From the NCBI RefSeq assembly GCF_005870025.1, contig NZ_VATA01000010.1, forward strand, positions 99,613-163,612: DNA of 64,000 bases. Direction: 5' to 3'. Origin of the DNA: Poseidonocella sp. HB161398. GTDB lineage: Bacteria > Pseudomonadota > Alphaproteobacteria > Rhodobacterales > Rhodobacteraceae. Both the position numbers and the translations under genes were made by a program. Below are positions 1 to 9,204 of the stretch, one piece after another. The notes below the pieces were generated by a model, which saw only the letters and a program-made list of their open reading frames with translations, had not been told where the DNA came from and searched no databases. Numbering within the stretch: position 1 is the stretch's first letter; every line of letters begins with the position of its first letter.

Positions 1-348
1 GGCCAGCGCGTCGAAGCACTGGGCGGGACGCAGGTTGGCGAAAAGGTCCATCTCCTTGCGCAGGCGCAGGAGGCCGCGCTCGGGCTTCACCGAGAAGTCG
101 AGCACGTCGTATTTCGGGCCGCCCACGGCGCCCAGCAGGACGGCGTCGACCTCCTGCGCCTTGGCCATCGTGTCGTCATGCAGCGGCGTGCCGTGCTTGT
201 CATAGGCGGCGCCGCCGACGAGATCCTCGGAGACGTCGAAGGCGAGGCCACGCTTGTCACCGAACCAGTCGATGACGCGGCGGACTTCGGCCATCACTTC
301 GGGGCCGATGCCGTCGCCCGGCAGGATCAACAGGGAAGGCGTGGTCAT
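1..348 (-). CDS. leuB: 3-isopropylmalate dehydrogenase, N-terminal part (cut by window edge)
   Basis: This enzyme oxidatively decarboxylates 3-isopropylmalate in cytoplasmic leucine synthesis, using NAD. Only the first 116 residues lie in the window and the reading frame is open to position 1. The start is the ATG at 348-346, preceded by GGAGACTCCC; the protein begins [19 protein letters not shown], where the GDGIGPEV stretch is the hallmark of the isocitrate/isopropylmalate dehydrogenase family. Further in, [11 protein letters not shown] and the [18 protein letters not shown] segment are typical of LeuB, whose arginines hold the substrate. It is read in the same direction as leuD and leuC, with one unrelated hydrolase gene between it and leuD. 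The identification is firm. Confidence 0.95.
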   Translation of the reverse strand, partial: MTTPSLLILPGDGIGPEVMAEVRRVIDWFGDKRGLAFDVSEDLVGGAAYDKHGTPLHDDTMAKAQEVDAVLLGAVGGPKYDVLDFSVKPERGLLRLRKEMDLFANLRPAQCFDALA

Positions 349-403
349 GGGAGTCTCCTCTCGAACAAGTCGCCGAGCGGCCTAGCCCGCCCCCCCGCAA
401 GCG

Positions 404-1405
404 TCAAGGCGGCGGGAATGCCAGATCGGTCCAGACCAGCTTGTGGCGGCTCGCGGGCCCGCCCGGCAACAGCCCCGCGCCCAGCACCTGCAGGCCCGCC
501 CCGGGCAGCAGGTAGTCGACCCGCAGCCGCCCCGGCCCCTCGGGCCAGTCGGCGGTCTCGGCCCCTTCGGCATCGCGCGGGCGGGGATCCTGCAGCCGCG
601 GATCGGCCAGCAGGGCGCGCATCGCCTGCTGCCGCCCGTCGCCCTTCTCCGGGTCGATATTGGCGGTGCCGAGCAGCACGACATCCGGCCCCGGCGGCGG
701 GCCGAAGGCGCCGTCGAGATGGAGCTGCCAGAAGCGCAGCTCCTCCGCCGCGCGCAGCCCGTTGCGGTCCTCGGGCCCGTCGAAGACCGGCGGGCTGGCA
801 TGGAAGGCCAGCAGGTGCAGCACCCGCCCGCCGATCCGCACCGGCACGTCCCAGTGCCCGGTGGTCGAGAGCCGCAGCACCGCCAGCACCCCGTCATCCC
901 AGAAGGGCGCGCCGCCGGCCTCCGGCAGCCGCGCGCCGGGCAGGTCGCGCCAGAGGAATGCCGAGAAGTCGCGCACCGCCTCCGTCTCGACCGGATGGCG
1001 CGACAGGATCGCCATGCCGTTCTGCCCGGAGAAGCGGCCGAAGCTCTGCGCGTCCTCCGGCTCCCCGCGACGCCCGTCGCGGTCGAGATCGAGCCCGGTC
1101 GCCCGACCGGTATTGGGCCTGAGCGCGAAGAGATGGGGAAAGCGCACCGCGCCCAGCCGGTCGTTGAAGGCCGAAAGCGCCATCAGCCCGTGATCGTAGT
1201 CGAACCGCGTCAGCAGCAGGATGTCGGGCCGCGCCGCAGCGACGAGCGCCGCCGCGGCCGCCACGTCCTCCGCCCCCTCGAGGATGTCGCGCAGGAGGAT
1301 CCCCGGCCCGTCGCGGTCGAGCTCGGTATTGTAGACCGCCACGCGCAGCGGCTCCGCCACCGCCGACAGCGCCCAGCAGGAAAGGAAAAGAGCCCGCAGC
1401 CACAT
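404..1405 (-). CDS. Exported endonuclease/exonuclease/phosphatase (EEP) family protein
   Basis: The 333-residue product starts with a short hydrophobic export signal (MWLRALFLSCWALSAVAEPL, cleavage probably after AVA) and so should act outside the cytoplasmic membrane. The rest fits the EEP superfamily of metal-dependent phosphoesterases: RVAVYNTEL at about residue 21, LLLTRFDYDHG at about 65, GTANIDPEKGDG at about 248 in place of the usual GDFNxxP, and RVDYLLP near the end in place of the SDHxP region. Proteins of this sort are often annotated as endonuclease/phosphatases, but the substrate cannot be told from sequence. Several catalytic motifs deviate (GTANID instead of GDFN; no clear final SDH), so activity is uncertain. 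It lies between leuD and leuB on the same strand with no obvious link to leucine synthesis. Confidence 0.75.
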   Translation of the reverse strand: MWLRALFLSCWALSAVAEPLRVAVYNTELDRDGPGILLRDILEGAEDVAAAAALVAAARPDILLLTRFDYDHGLMALSAFNDRLGAVRFPHLFALRPNTGRATGLDLDRDGRRGEPEDAQSFGRFSGQNGMAILSRHPVETEAVRDFSAFLWRDLPGARLPEAGGAPFWDDGVLAVLRLSTTGHWDVPVRIGGRVLHLLAFHASPPVFDGPEDRNGLRAAEELRFWQLHLDGAFGPPPGPDVVLLGTANIDPEKGDGRQQAMRALLADPRLQDPRPRDAEGAETADWPEGPGRLRVDYLLPGAGLQVLGAGLLPGGPASRHKLVWTDLAFPPP

Positions 1406-1463
1406 GGCCGCAGGCTCTCCGAACGTGGTTAACGAAGTCTTGCCGGGCGCGTGGCCCCGGCGG

Positions 1464-2069
1464 TCAGACCCAGGGGCGCTCTGCCGCGGCCTTCGCCTCG
1501 TAGGCGTCGATCGAGGCGGCCTTCTCCAGCGTCAGGCCGATATCGTCGAGCCCGTTCAGCAGGCAGTGCTTGCGGTGCGGGTCGACGTCGAAGCTGACCG
1601 AGCCGCCATCCGGGCCGGTGATGACCTGGTTCTCCAGATCGACCGAGATCACCGCGTTGGAACCGCGCTTGGCGTCGTCCATCAGCTTGTCGATGTCTTC
1701 CTGCGACACGACGATCGGCAGGATGCCGTTCTTGAAGCAGTTGTTGTAGAAGATGTCGGCGAAGCTGGTGGAGATCACCACGCGGATGCCGAAATCCAGA
1801 AGCGCCCAGGGCGCGTGCTCGCGCGAGGAGCCGCAGCCGAAATTGTCGCCCGCCACGATGATCTTGGCATCGCGGTAGGCCGGCTGGTTCAGCACGAATT
1901 CCGGGATTTCCCTGCCTTCGGAGTCATAGCGCATCTCGTCGAACAGGTTCACCCCGAGACCCGAGCGCTTGATCGTCTTCAGGAACTGCTTGGGGATGAT
2001 CATGTCGGTGTCGATGTTCATCAGCGGCATGGGCGCTGCCACACCGGTAACCTTCGTGAATTTATCCAT
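1464..2069 (-). CDS. leuD: 3-isopropylmalate dehydratase, small subunit
   Basis: LeuD forms the swivelling domain of isopropylmalate isomerase and pairs with LeuC (6292-7701) to convert 2- to 3-isopropylmalate. The protein has 201 residues, the family's normal length. The start is ATG at 2069, eight bases after a clear AAGGAGGCG ribosome site. Recognisable motifs are [14 protein letters not shown] (residues about 18-31), [18 protein letters not shown] (about 72-89), which is the substrate loop of aconitase-type small subunits, and [11 protein letters not shown] (about 108-118). The gene is intact. It sits more than 4 kb from leuC because a chemoreceptor and a repeat field lie between them, so the two subunits probably come from separate transcripts. 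Confidence 0.96.
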   Translation of the reverse strand: MDKFTKVTGVAAPMPLMNIDTDMIIPKQFLKTIKRSGLGVNLFDEMRYDSEGREIPEFVLNQPAYRDAKIIVAGDNFGCGSSREHAPWALLDFGIRVVISTSFADIFYNNCFKNGILPIVVSQEDIDKLMDDAKRGSNAVISVDLENQVITGPDGGSVSFDVDPHRKHCLLNGLDDIGLTLEKAASIDAYEAKAAAERPWV

Positions 2070-2194
2070 CCTCGCCTCCTTGCGGCGGGCGTCCTGCGCC
2101 CTGCCCTGCCGATCCGTCGATATTGGGGTTCCGCTTAGCCGAGCCGGGGCGGAAGGACAAGCCGCAGACGCCGCCTGCGCCAGCGGCGCCCATC

Positions 2195-2737
2195 TCAGTG
2201 GCGGTTGAACCGGTCGAGGAATTCGGGATTTCGGCGGAGGAAGAAGGCCAGCACCACCAGGCTGAGCCCGTTGAAGACCAGCTCGATCCCCAGGAAGATG
2301 CCGATGATCTGCACTGAGAGCGTGGCGAAATCCGCCAGGATCAGCCCGGCGAGCAGGATCGAGACCGCGCCCGAGACCAGCATCGCCCAGAAATACTGGC
2401 TGTTGCGCATCTGCCAGGCCAGGAACATCCGCATCACCCCGCCCGCGGCGATCAGGATCGTCACCAGCATCGCCAGCGAGACCGCGCCCTCGAGCGGGTT
2501 CTTCCAGAAGGAGATGCCGAGCATCAGCATCAGGAGGCCCAGCAGCACGTTCCAGATCTTGTTGCCGAGCCGCGCGTCGGTCAGCCCGCCGATGATCTGG
2601 ATGACGCCCGAGACGCAGAGCAGGATCGCGGTCATGATCGTGACCGAAACCGAGGCGAGGACCGTGTTGCTCAGCGCCAGGATGCCGAACGCGACAGAGA
2701 GCACGCCCACCAGCAGCCATTTCATCCAGGTCTTCAT
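2195..2737 (-). CDS. HdeD-like (DUF308) multi-pass membrane protein
   Basis: The 180-residue protein is almost entirely membrane segments: six hydrophobic helices starting with [19 protein letters not shown] and ending with [21 protein letters not shown], with short charged loops such as NPLE and ARLGNK. This layout and the repeated G(x)LxxxxG helix pattern are those of the HdeD/DUF308 family, linked in Escherichia coli to acid resistance at high cell density, though the molecular role is not known. The start ATG at 2737 follows AGGGAGCAGTATCA. It stands alone on the minus strand between leuD and the divergently read chemoreceptor. Confidence 0.8.
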   Translation of the reverse strand: MKTWMKWLLVGVLSVAFGILALSNTVLASVSVTIMTAILLCVSGVIQIIGGLTDARLGNKIWNVLLGLLMLMLGISFWKNPLEGAVSLAMLVTILIAAGGVMRMFLAWQMRNSQYFWAMLVSGAVSILLAGLILADFATLSVQIIGIFLGIELVFNGLSLVVLAFFLRRNPEFLDRFNRH

Positions 2738-2935
2738 TGATACTGCTCCCTCTCGTTCCCTGAACCCTGCTCCAGTTAACCGGATTCCACCCCATTTGAT
2801 AGGCGACCTTTGGCATCAGCCTGGCGCATGGTGCCGCGGCCCGGCGGCAGATCGCGCGAATGCAAGCGATTTCCTCAGCAGAAATTAAAGCATCGCCACC
2901 TAGGAAGGTGCGGTGTCCCGGGAAAGGCGAATCCG

Positions 2936-5335
2936 ATGCGCATTAAAGAACGCCTGCAGAAACAGAGCATAAAGAGCATCATACTGGCATCGGTCGGGGT
3001 GCCGCTGGCAGCGGTGATGCTGCTGGCCGGCAGTCTCGTTTACGACGAAGCCCCCACATTCTCGCGCACTGCGCAGATCGGGCGGCTGATGGAGCTGGTC
3101 GATTCGCTCGGCGTGCTGGTGCACGAGCAGCAGAAAGAGCGCGGCGCCACCAGCATCTTCCTCAACAGCAAGGGCGCGCAGTTCGGCCCCGAACTGGCGA
3201 AGCAGCGCGAGGCGACGGAGGGCGCCACCGCGCGGCTGGCATCGGTTCTGGCCACGCCCGGGCTCGACCATCTGGGCGGCGAGATCGGCAGCGCGATGGA
3301 GGCGATCCTCGCCACCATCGGCCAGCGGCCGGACATCCGCGCCCGCGTCGACGCGCAGGAGATCCCGGTGGGCGAGGCGCTCGGCTACTACACCGCCGGA
3401 AACGGCGCGATGCTGACCCAGATCTCGCGCATCGGCGGGATGAGCAGCGATGCCGAGGTCACGACCGCGGTCAACAGCTTCGTCGCCTTCCTCGCCGCGA
3501 AGGAGCGCGCCGGGATCGAGCGCGCCATCGCCTCGGGGGGCTTCGCCGCCGGCGCCTTCGACACCGCGCGGCTACTGGCACTGCAGCGGCTGATTTCCCA
3601 GCAGGAAATGGGATTCGACTTCTTCCTCGCCAATGCCGACCCCGCCCATCGCGCCGCCTTCGAGGCGATGCGCGCGCTCGACGGCACGCAGCAGGTCTGG
3701 CGGATGCGCGACATCGCCTTCGCCTATCCCGAGACGGGGAATCTGCAGGGCCTCCAGGGCAAGGATTTCTTTGCCGCCTCCACCGAACGAATCAACGCGA
3801 TGAAGGGGATCGAGGAGGCGATGTCGGCCGATATCGCCAGGGCGGTCGAGGCGCGGCGCCGGGCCAGCCTGGCGCGTCTGGCAACCGGGCTGCTGGCGAC
3901 GGCGGTGCTGGCGACGCTGCTCCTGCTGATGCTGCGCACCGGGCTGCGCTGCATCCTCGACACGATGTCGGGCATAGCCGGGGCCGCGCGGACCATGTCC
4001 GAGGGCGATCTCGACGCGGTTCTGCCGCAGCGGGCGCCGCCCGAACTCGCCGCGATCATCACCTCTCTGGCCCGCTTCCGCGACAGCATCGTGACCGGAC
4101 GCGCCGATCTGGAACGCGTCGCCGCCGAACGCGGCAAGGCGGAGGCCCGCGCCGCCGAGGAGCGCGAGGCCAACCGCCGCGCCGAGGTCGAGCGCCAGCA
4201 GGAGGAGACCGCCCGCGCCGAGGCCCGGCTGGCACAGGAGCGGCGCGACGCGCAGGACATCGCCCAGGTGGTCAATGCCTGCGCCCGCGGGGACTTCTCG
4301 CAGCGGCTCGGGCTCGACGGCAAGGAGGGCGCCATCGCCGAGATCTGCAACGGCGTGAACCGCATCGGCGAGGTCGCCGACCAGGGGCTCTCGGCGATCC
4401 GCGTGGCGCTCGACCGGCTGGCCGACGGCGACCTGACCTACCGGATGGACGGCGCGCTTTCCGGCGTCTTCGCCGAGATCGCCGAGGTGATGGACCGCAC
4501 CACCGCCAATCTGGGCCGCACCCTGTCGCGCGTCTCGGGCGCGGCGGTGACGGTGAACGGCTCGGCGGAGGAGCTTTCCACCGCGACCGACGACCTCGCC
4601 CGCCGCTCCGAGCGCAACGCCGCCATGCTGGAGGAGACCGCCGCCTCGCTCGAGCAGATGTCGAGCTCGGTCGGCAAGGCGACGAGTGCGGCGGTCACGG
4701 CCAAGACCTCGGTCGACGGCATGTCGGCCCGGGCCGCTCAGGGCAACGAGGTGGTGCAGAGCACGATCGTCCAGATGGAGGAGATCTCGAAGGCCTCGGC
4801 CGCCATCGAGAAGGTGCTGGGCGTGATCGACGACATCGCCTTCCAGACCAACCTGCTGGCGCTGAATGCCGGGGTGGAGGCCGCCCGCGCAGGCGAGGCC
4901 GGGCGCGGTTTCGCCGTGGTCGCCTCGGAGGTCCGGGCGCTGGCGCAGCGCTCCTCGGATTCGGCCCGCGAGATCGCCGACATGATCTCCCGCTCGGCGC
5001 AGAGCGTGCAGCGCGGCGTCGAGATGGCCGCAAATTCCGGCGAGGCGCTGCGCCAGATCGTGACCGAAATCGGCTCTGTCTCCGGCGCCATCGACCAGAT
5101 CGCCGCGACTTTCGAAGAGGCCAAGCTCGGCATCTCCGAGATCAGCCAGGCGACGACCCAGCTCGACCGGACCACCCAGCAGAATGCCGCGATGTTCGAG
5201 GAGACCAATGCCGCGATCCAGACCCTCGACGGCGAGGCCAAGCTGCTCTCGCGGGAGATGGCGGGCTTCCGCTTCGCCGATCTCGCAGCCGGGGAGGTAG
5301 ACAGCGCCCCGCCCATCGAAGCACGGGTGGCCTGA
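2936..5335 (+). CDS. Methyl-accepting chemotaxis protein with NIT sensor domain
   Basis: This is a 799-residue inner-membrane chemoreceptor. In order it shows a first membrane helix (about residues 14-35), a periplasmic NIT domain with the diagnostic [14 protein letters not shown] stretch (about 60-75), a second membrane helix [19 protein letters not shown] (about 310-330), a HAMP domain, a charged Ala/Glu/Arg-rich coiled coil, a second HAMP-like segment, and a signalling domain ending near 780. The hairpin tip contains [20 protein letters not shown] and [18 protein letters not shown], which contact CheA and CheW. NIT domains are named for nitrate/nitrite sensing, so a nitrogen oxyanion or other small ligand is possible but unproven. 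I chose ATG 2936, which begins MRIKERLQK after GGGAAAGG; an upstream in-frame start at 2810 would add 42 unlikely residues. No CheB/CheR or nitrate genes lie nearby. The gene interrupts the leuC-leuD-leuB series on the opposite strand. Confidence 0.92.
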   Translation: MRIKERLQKQSIKSIILASVGVPLAAVMLLAGSLVYDEAPTFSRTAQIGRLMELVDSLGVLVHEQQKERGATSIFLNSKGAQFGPELAKQREATEGATARLASVLATPGLDHLGGEIGSAMEAILATIGQRPDIRARVDAQEIPVGEALGYYTAGNGAMLTQISRIGGMSSDAEVTTAVNSFVAFLAAKERAGIERAIASGGFAAGAFDTARLLALQRLISQQEMGFDFFLANADPAHRAAFEAMRALDGTQQVWRMRDIAFAYPETGNLQGLQGKDFFAASTERINAMKGIEEAMSADIARAVEARRRASLARLATGLLATAVLATLLLLMLRTGLRCILDTMSGIAGAARTMSEGDLDAVLPQRAPPELAAIITSLARFRDSIVTGRADLERVAAERGKAEARAAEEREANRRAEVERQQEETARAEARLAQERRDAQDIAQVVNACARGDFSQRLGLDGKEGAIAEICNGVNRIGEVADQGLSAIRVALDRLADGDLTYRMDGALSGVFAEIAEVMDRTTANLGRTLSRVSGAAVTVNGSAEELSTATDDLARRSERNAAMLEETAASLEQMSSSVGKATSAAVTAKTSVDGMSARAAQGNEVVQSTIVQMEEISKASAAIEKVLGVIDDIAFQTNLLALNAGVEAARAGEAGRGFAVVASEVRALAQRSSDSAREIADMISRSAQSVQRGVEMAANSGEALRQIVTEIGSVSGAIDQIAATFEEAKLGISEISQATTQLDRTTQQNAAMFEETNAAIQTLDGEAKLLSREMAGFRFADLAAGEVDSAPPIEARVA

Positions 5336-5379
5336 CCGTTGGCCTCTCCGCGGGGGGGGCGAACGCCAACCGCGTGAAC

Positions 5380-6212
5380 ACCCGCCGCTCGGCTGGCCAG
5401 ACCATCGCTGGCGGAGAGGACCATCGACGCGGCAGGTCCAGACACCGGTTGCGGAGGCACCGACGCTCAGCAAGCCGGGGCGCAGGCAGCGGGGACGACT
5501 GCCACACGGCAGGCCGGCGGGCTGAAGGCTCAATATTCCGCTCCGCGCAGGCTGAAACACCGACGCCAGGGCGCACCGATGCTCAGCAAGCCGGGACGCC
5601 GCGGCGGGAAGGAACGCCACACGGCAGGCCGGCACGCCAAAGGCTGAATATTCCCTCCTCGCGCAGGCTTAAACACCGACAGCAAGGATCGCCGTTGCTC
5701 AGCTAGCCGGAACGACTGCGGCAAGACGAAACCCTACGTCAGGTCGGAACGCCGAAGCCGGAAGCACCATCTCCCAGCAGGCTGAAACGCCGGTGGCAGG
5801 GAACACTGTCACTAAGCTGGCTGGAACGGCTGCGGCGGGGAGGACCGCCACTCGGCAAGCTGGAACGCCGTGGAAGGGCGACCACCGCACCGCAGGGCCG
5901 AACGCCTCTGAAGGTGAGGACCGCCGCGCGGCAGGCCCGAACGCCACTGACGGGAAAGGCCACCGCACGAAAGGCCGAAACGCCGGTGCAAGGGATGATC
6001 GCCCGCAAGGCAGGCCCGAACGCCAGTGAAAGGAGGGACCCCCGCACGGCAAGCCCGAACGCCACTGACGGGAAAGACCACCGCACGAAAGGCCGAAACG
6101 CCGGTGCAAGGGATGATCGCCCGCAAGGCAGGCCCGAACGCCAGTGAAAGGAAGGACCCCCACGGCAAGCCCGAACGCCACTGACGGGAGAGATCGCAGC
6201 GCGGCAGGCCGC
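5380..6212. repeat. Degenerate tandem repeat field, unit about 39 bp
   Basis: Between the chemoreceptor and leuC there is no convincing gene, only a run of imperfect units of about 39 bp. Each contains a core like GGCAGGCCCGAACGCC followed by a variable ACTGACGGGAA/AGTGAAAGGA/GGTGCAAGGGA tail. Units are best kept from about 5835 to 6210 and decay towards 5380. Three consecutive units are duplicated as a block: 5935-6034 and 6053-6152 match over about 100 bp with one mismatch, at an offset of 118 bp. Because 39 is a multiple of three, several frames stay open over long stretches and give 13-residue peptide repeats; I regard these as a by-product. There are no conserved spacers, so this is not a CRISPR array. 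Confidence 0.8.
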
Positions 6213-6219
6213 AACGCGA

Positions 6220-6284
6220 AACGGCCCCCGCCCGGAGGCGGAGGCCGTTCGGATATTCGCGCTGCCTCCGTCCGGGACGGAGGC
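6220..6284 (-). terminator. Two hairpins downstream of leuC
   Basis: Just past the leuC stop there is a near-perfect hairpin at 6264-6284 (GCCTCCGTC / GACGGAGGC, loop CGG). A second at 6220-6249 has stem AACGGCC / GGCCGTT plus an inner CCGCC / GGCGG; in the leuC reading direction it is followed by a short T run (GGCCGTTTCG). Together they probably end the leuC transcript and separate it from the repeat field. Confidence 0.65.
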
Positions 6285-6291
6285 TGGAGAC

Positions 6292-7701
6292 TTACATCAG
6301 CTCGCGCACATCGGTCAGATGGCCGGTGACGGCCGCCGCCGCGGCCATGGCCGGGCTCATCAGATGGGTGCGGCCGCCGCGGCCCTGGCGCCCCTCGAAG
6401 TTGCGGTTCGACGTCGCCGCGCAGCGCTCGCCCGGGCTCAGCTGGTCGGGGTTCATCGCCAGGCACATCGAGCAGCCGGCCAGGCGCCATTCGAAGCCCG
6501 CCTCGCGGAAGATGTCGGCCAGGCCTTCCTCTTCCGCCTGCGCCCGCACCAGGCCCGAGCCCGGAACGACCATGGCGCGCATGCCGTCCTTGATCTTCTT
6601 GCCCTTCACGATCGCCGCCGCCGCGCGCAGATCCTCGATCCGGCCATTGGTGCAGGAGCCGATGAAGACCGTGTCGATCTTGATGTCCTCGAGCTTCATG
6701 CCCGGGGTCAGCCCCATGTAGTCGAGCGAGCGCTTGGCCGCGTCGACCTTGCCGCCGGTGAAGTCCTCGGGGGACGGAACCAGGGCGGTGATCGGCAGCA
6801 CGTCCTCGGGCGAGGTGCCCCAGGTGACGACCGGCGCGATGTCCTCGCCCGCGATGGTCACGACCTTGTCCCAATGCGCGTCCTCGTCGGAGAAGAGCGT
6901 CTGCCACCAGGCGACGGCCTTGTCCCAGTCGGCGTCCCTGGGCGCGTGCGGGCGGCCCTTGACGTAGTCGAAGGTCTTCTCGTCCGGCGCGATCAGGCCG
7001 GCACGGGCGCCGCCCTCGATCGCCATGTTGCAGACCGTCATCCGGCCTTCCATGGAGAGGTCGCGGATCGCCTCGCCGCAATACTCGATCACGTAGCCGG
7101 TGCCGCCGGCCGTGCCGGTCTTGCCGATCACCGAGAGCGTGATGTCCTTGGCGGTAACGCCCGGGCGCAGCTTGCCGGTGATCTCCACCTTCATGTTCTT
7201 GGATTTCTTCTGGATCAGCGTCTGGGTGGCCAGCACGTGCTCCACCTCGGAGGTGCCGATGCCATGCGCCAGCGCGCCGAAGGCGCCATGGGTCGCGGTG
7301 TGGCTGTCGCCGCAGACCACGGTCATGCCCGGCAGGGTCCAGCCCTGCTCCGGCCCGACGATGTGGACGATGCCCTGGCGGATGTCGGAGACCGGGTAGT
7401 AGTTGATCCCGAAATCCTTGGCGTTCTTGTCGAGCGCCTCCACCTGGATGCGGCTCTCCTCGTTGGTGATGCCGTTCACCCGGTCCTCGGTCGTGGGGAC
7501 GTTGTGGTCCGGAACCGCGATGGTCTTCTCGGGCGCGCGCACCGGGCGGTGCGCCATGCGCAGCCCCTCGAAGGCCTGCGGGCTGGTCACTTCATGGACC
7601 AGGTGGCGGTCGATATAGAGCAGGCTGGTGCCGTCCTCGGCCTCGTGGGCCAGATGGGCATCCCAGATCTTGTCATAGAGGGTCTTCGGCGTGGCGGTCA
7701 T
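6292..7701 (-). CDS. leuC: 3-isopropylmalate dehydratase, large subunit
   Basis: LeuC carries the [4Fe-4S] cluster of isopropylmalate isomerase and acts with LeuD in leucine synthesis. The cluster ligands are visible in [14 protein letters not shown] (about residue 340) and in [12 protein letters not shown] (about residues 400-410). Other family marks are [19 protein letters not shown] near the start and [20 protein letters not shown] (about 120-140). I start the gene at ATG 7701 ([16 protein letters not shown], 469 residues), because this matches the usual LeuC beginning and has GGAG nine bases upstream; an in-frame ATG at 7728 would add nine residues and has no ribosome site. No leucine-rich leader was found upstream, unlike leuA. 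Confidence 0.95.
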   Translation of the reverse strand: MTATPKTLYDKIWDAHLAHEAEDGTSLLYIDRHLVHEVTSPQAFEGLRMAHRPVRAPEKTIAVPDHNVPTTEDRVNGITNEESRIQVEALDKNAKDFGINYYPVSDIRQGIVHIVGPEQGWTLPGMTVVCGDSHTATHGAFGALAHGIGTSEVEHVLATQTLIQKKSKNMKVEITGKLRPGVTAKDITLSVIGKTGTAGGTGYVIEYCGEAIRDLSMEGRMTVCNMAIEGGARAGLIAPDEKTFDYVKGRPHAPRDADWDKAVAWWQTLFSDEDAHWDKVVTIAGEDIAPVVTWGTSPEDVLPITALVPSPEDFTGGKVDAAKRSLDYMGLTPGMKLEDIKIDTVFIGSCTNGRIEDLRAAAAIVKGKKIKDGMRAMVVPGSGLVRAQAEEEGLADIFREAGFEWRLAGCSMCLAMNPDQLSPGERCAATSNRNFEGRQGRGGRTHLMSPAMAAAAAVTGHLTDVRELM

Positions 7702-7988
7702 CGGGAACATCTCCGAGCAGGTCGTCATTTAGCTAGGGGCACGGGCAGAAGATCGGGGCGCAACGGCCCCGTCATAGCCCGGCAAGTACCGTGCAGCGCT
7801 GGCCGAAGAAGCGCCACGGCAGGCGGCGCCGGTCGGCGATATCCGTGATCGGTGTCATGCGCTGTCATCTAGCCGGCGCGCCCCGGCGCTGCAAGAGAGC
7901 GCCGCAGGCCCCGGCGGCGGCCCGGCAATATCGGGCCTGCGCGCAGCGCCGCGTTTACAGCCGCCGCCGCTGGGTTTAAGTCGGCTTC

Positions 7989-8534
7989 ATGACCAGTTCC
8001 CTTCTCCGCCGCGCCATCGCGGGACTCGCCCTGCTCTGCACGCTCTCCGCCTGCGCGCCGAAGCCGTGGGACGATCCGATCCAGGTCACCCAGCTCGTGC
8101 GGCTCGATCCGCAGGATTTCCGGGTGCGCACGACCATTCCCGCTGGGCTGGGCGAGACCGGCGCCGCCTATTTCCGCTGGGCCATCGTCACCCATTCCTC
8201 CGAGACCGAATCCGTCGCGGATATCGAGCTGGTGCGCGACGGCACGTCCGAGCCGCAGGCCGATGGCAGCCTGGTGGTGACCTACAAGCTGGCCCCCGGC
8301 GACTACAAGGAATTCCAGCAGCAGCAGATCCGCCAGCGCGCCCAGCTGCTTGCGGGCTACTACTATCTCGGCGTCGCAGTGATCCCCGAGCTCTGCCAGA
8401 TGGCCGGGACCGCCGCGGGACGGGAGCATGTGCTGTCGGTGATCTTCGACGGCAATACCGGGCAGAAGATCACGACCTTCCGGATCGACACCCCGGCCTC
8501 GGCGATCCAGCCGCAGGTCGCCTTCTGTGTCTGA
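7989..8534 (+). CDS. Hypothetical lipoprotein (first of a related pair)
   Basis: The 181-residue product has a lipoprotein signal: MTSSLLRRAIAGLALLCTLS followed by the lipobox LSAC, so it is probably anchored to a membrane facing the periplasm. I do not recognise the rest. It contains RTTIPAGLGETGAAYFRW (about 48-65), a region rich in Gln (FQQQQIRQRAQLL, about 113-125), and a C-terminal Cys (AFCV). The next gene starts inside its last codons and encodes a protein with a similar layout, including LPEGLGTAG and a matching lipobox, suggesting tandem duplication. Function unknown. Confidence 0.6.
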   Translation: MTSSLLRRAIAGLALLCTLSACAPKPWDDPIQVTQLVRLDPQDFRVRTTIPAGLGETGAAYFRWAIVTHSSETESVADIELVRDGTSEPQADGSLVVTYKLAPGDYKEFQQQQIRQRAQLLAGYYYLGVAVIPELCQMAGTAAGREHVLSVIFDGNTGQKITTFRIDTPASAIQPQVAFCV

Positions 8535-9036
8535 CCTCCTGAGGGCGGCTGCCCTGGCGGGTCTGCTGGCGCTTCTGGGCGCCTGCGCCGCGCCGACCGG
8601 CCAGAACGAGTCGCTCGCGCAGCTCTTCTGGACCTCGCCGAGCCATCTGGAGGCCAGCACGCGGCTGCCCGAGGGCCTGGGAACGGCCGGTCCGGTGCGG
8701 CTGGTCATGGTGCTGAAGGAAACCGGCGGCACGGCCGCGCGGCAGCAGAGCTTCACCCTGGCGCCGGTTTCAGGCCGCGACGGGGCGCACCGGCTGGAGC
8801 GCAAGGACCACCGCAGGTTCACGCAGTTCCAGAACCGCGTCGTCGCCAGCATCGGCGCCCAGGCCCAGGTCAATGTCGAGCTGCTGGTCCCCTATTGCCG
8901 CAAGCCCGGCGAATCCCCCGGCCAGGGCGCCCCGGTCGTGGTGCTCTCGGATGTCAGCGACGGCTCCGTGCTGATGTCGAGCCCGGCCCCGGTCTCGGCC
9001 CGGCAGATGTATTCCAAGCTTCCCGACTGCGGCTGA
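8527..9036 (+). CDS. Hypothetical lipoprotein (second of a related pair)
   Basis: The gene starts with GTG at 8527, overlapping the end of the previous gene by eight bases, so translation is probably coupled. The 169-residue product has the lipobox LGAC after a hydrophobic signal (LRAAALAGLLALLGAC). Like its neighbour it has a STRLPEGLGTAG segment near residue 45, a basic region followed by FQNR, and a C-terminal Cys (PDCG). The shared motifs, similar length and order suggest an old paralogous pair. No known domain is recognisable; the short, beta-strand-rich body would suit a small periplasmic binding or envelope protein, but that is a guess. Confidence 0.6.
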   Translation: MSDLLRAAALAGLLALLGACAAPTGQNESLAQLFWTSPSHLEASTRLPEGLGTAGPVRLVMVLKETGGTAARQQSFTLAPVSGRDGAHRLERKDHRRFTQFQNRVVASIGAQAQVNVELLVPYCRKPGESPGQGAPVVVLSDVSDGSVLMSSPAPVSARQMYSKLPDCG

Positions 9037-9090
9037 TTCGCCCGGATTTCCCGCAGATCCCGGCGCCTTGGCCGCGCCAAGCCGGATCCG

Positions 9091-9119
9091 TTGAGGGTTC
9101 CGCGATTTTTTGCTATTCT
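9091..9119 (+). promoter_or_regulatory. Candidate sigma70-type promoter for rsfS-rlmH
   Basis: A -35-like TTGAGG (9091-9096) and a -10-like TATTCT (9114-9119) are separated by 17 bases in the gap between the lipoprotein pair and rsfS. Transcription would begin near 9126, about 43 bases before the strong ribosome site at 9158-9166. Confidence 0.45.
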
Positions 9120-9168
9120 GGCTCTGTACCAAGCGTCGAATTCCGTGGACGCATTCATAAGGAGGACA

Positions 9169-9204
9169 ATGTCCTGTCTCTTAGCACTGAGGTGGCGGCA
9201 GTGA
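9169..9204 (+). CDS. Possible 11-residue upstream ORF coupled to rsfS
   Basis: The strongest ribosome site in this gap, AAGGAGGACA, sits directly before an ATG (9169) that opens only an 11-codon frame, MSCLLALRWRQ, ending with TGA at 9202-9204. That stop overlaps the GTG (9201) that I take as the rsfS start (sequence GTGA). The layout suggests translational coupling through a tiny leader ORF. The alternative is that the strong site serves a non-standard start codon of rsfS itself, so the entry is tentative. Confidence 0.4.
   Translation: MSCLLALRWRQ

Noticed and set aside
5380..6212. Possible CRISPR array
   Set aside because: Units follow one another directly with gradual divergence and no unique spacers between constant repeats; no cas genes are nearby.
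5699..6329. Long open frames with 13-residue peptide repeats on both strands
   Set aside because: They arise because the 39-bp unit is a multiple of three; there are no ribosome sites and several frames are open at once, so a repeat-protein gene is unlikely.
7741..7880. Leader peptide upstream of leuC
   Set aside because: A 28-codon frame exists on the minus strand (MTPITDIADRRRLPW...), but it has no leucine run and no ribosome site.
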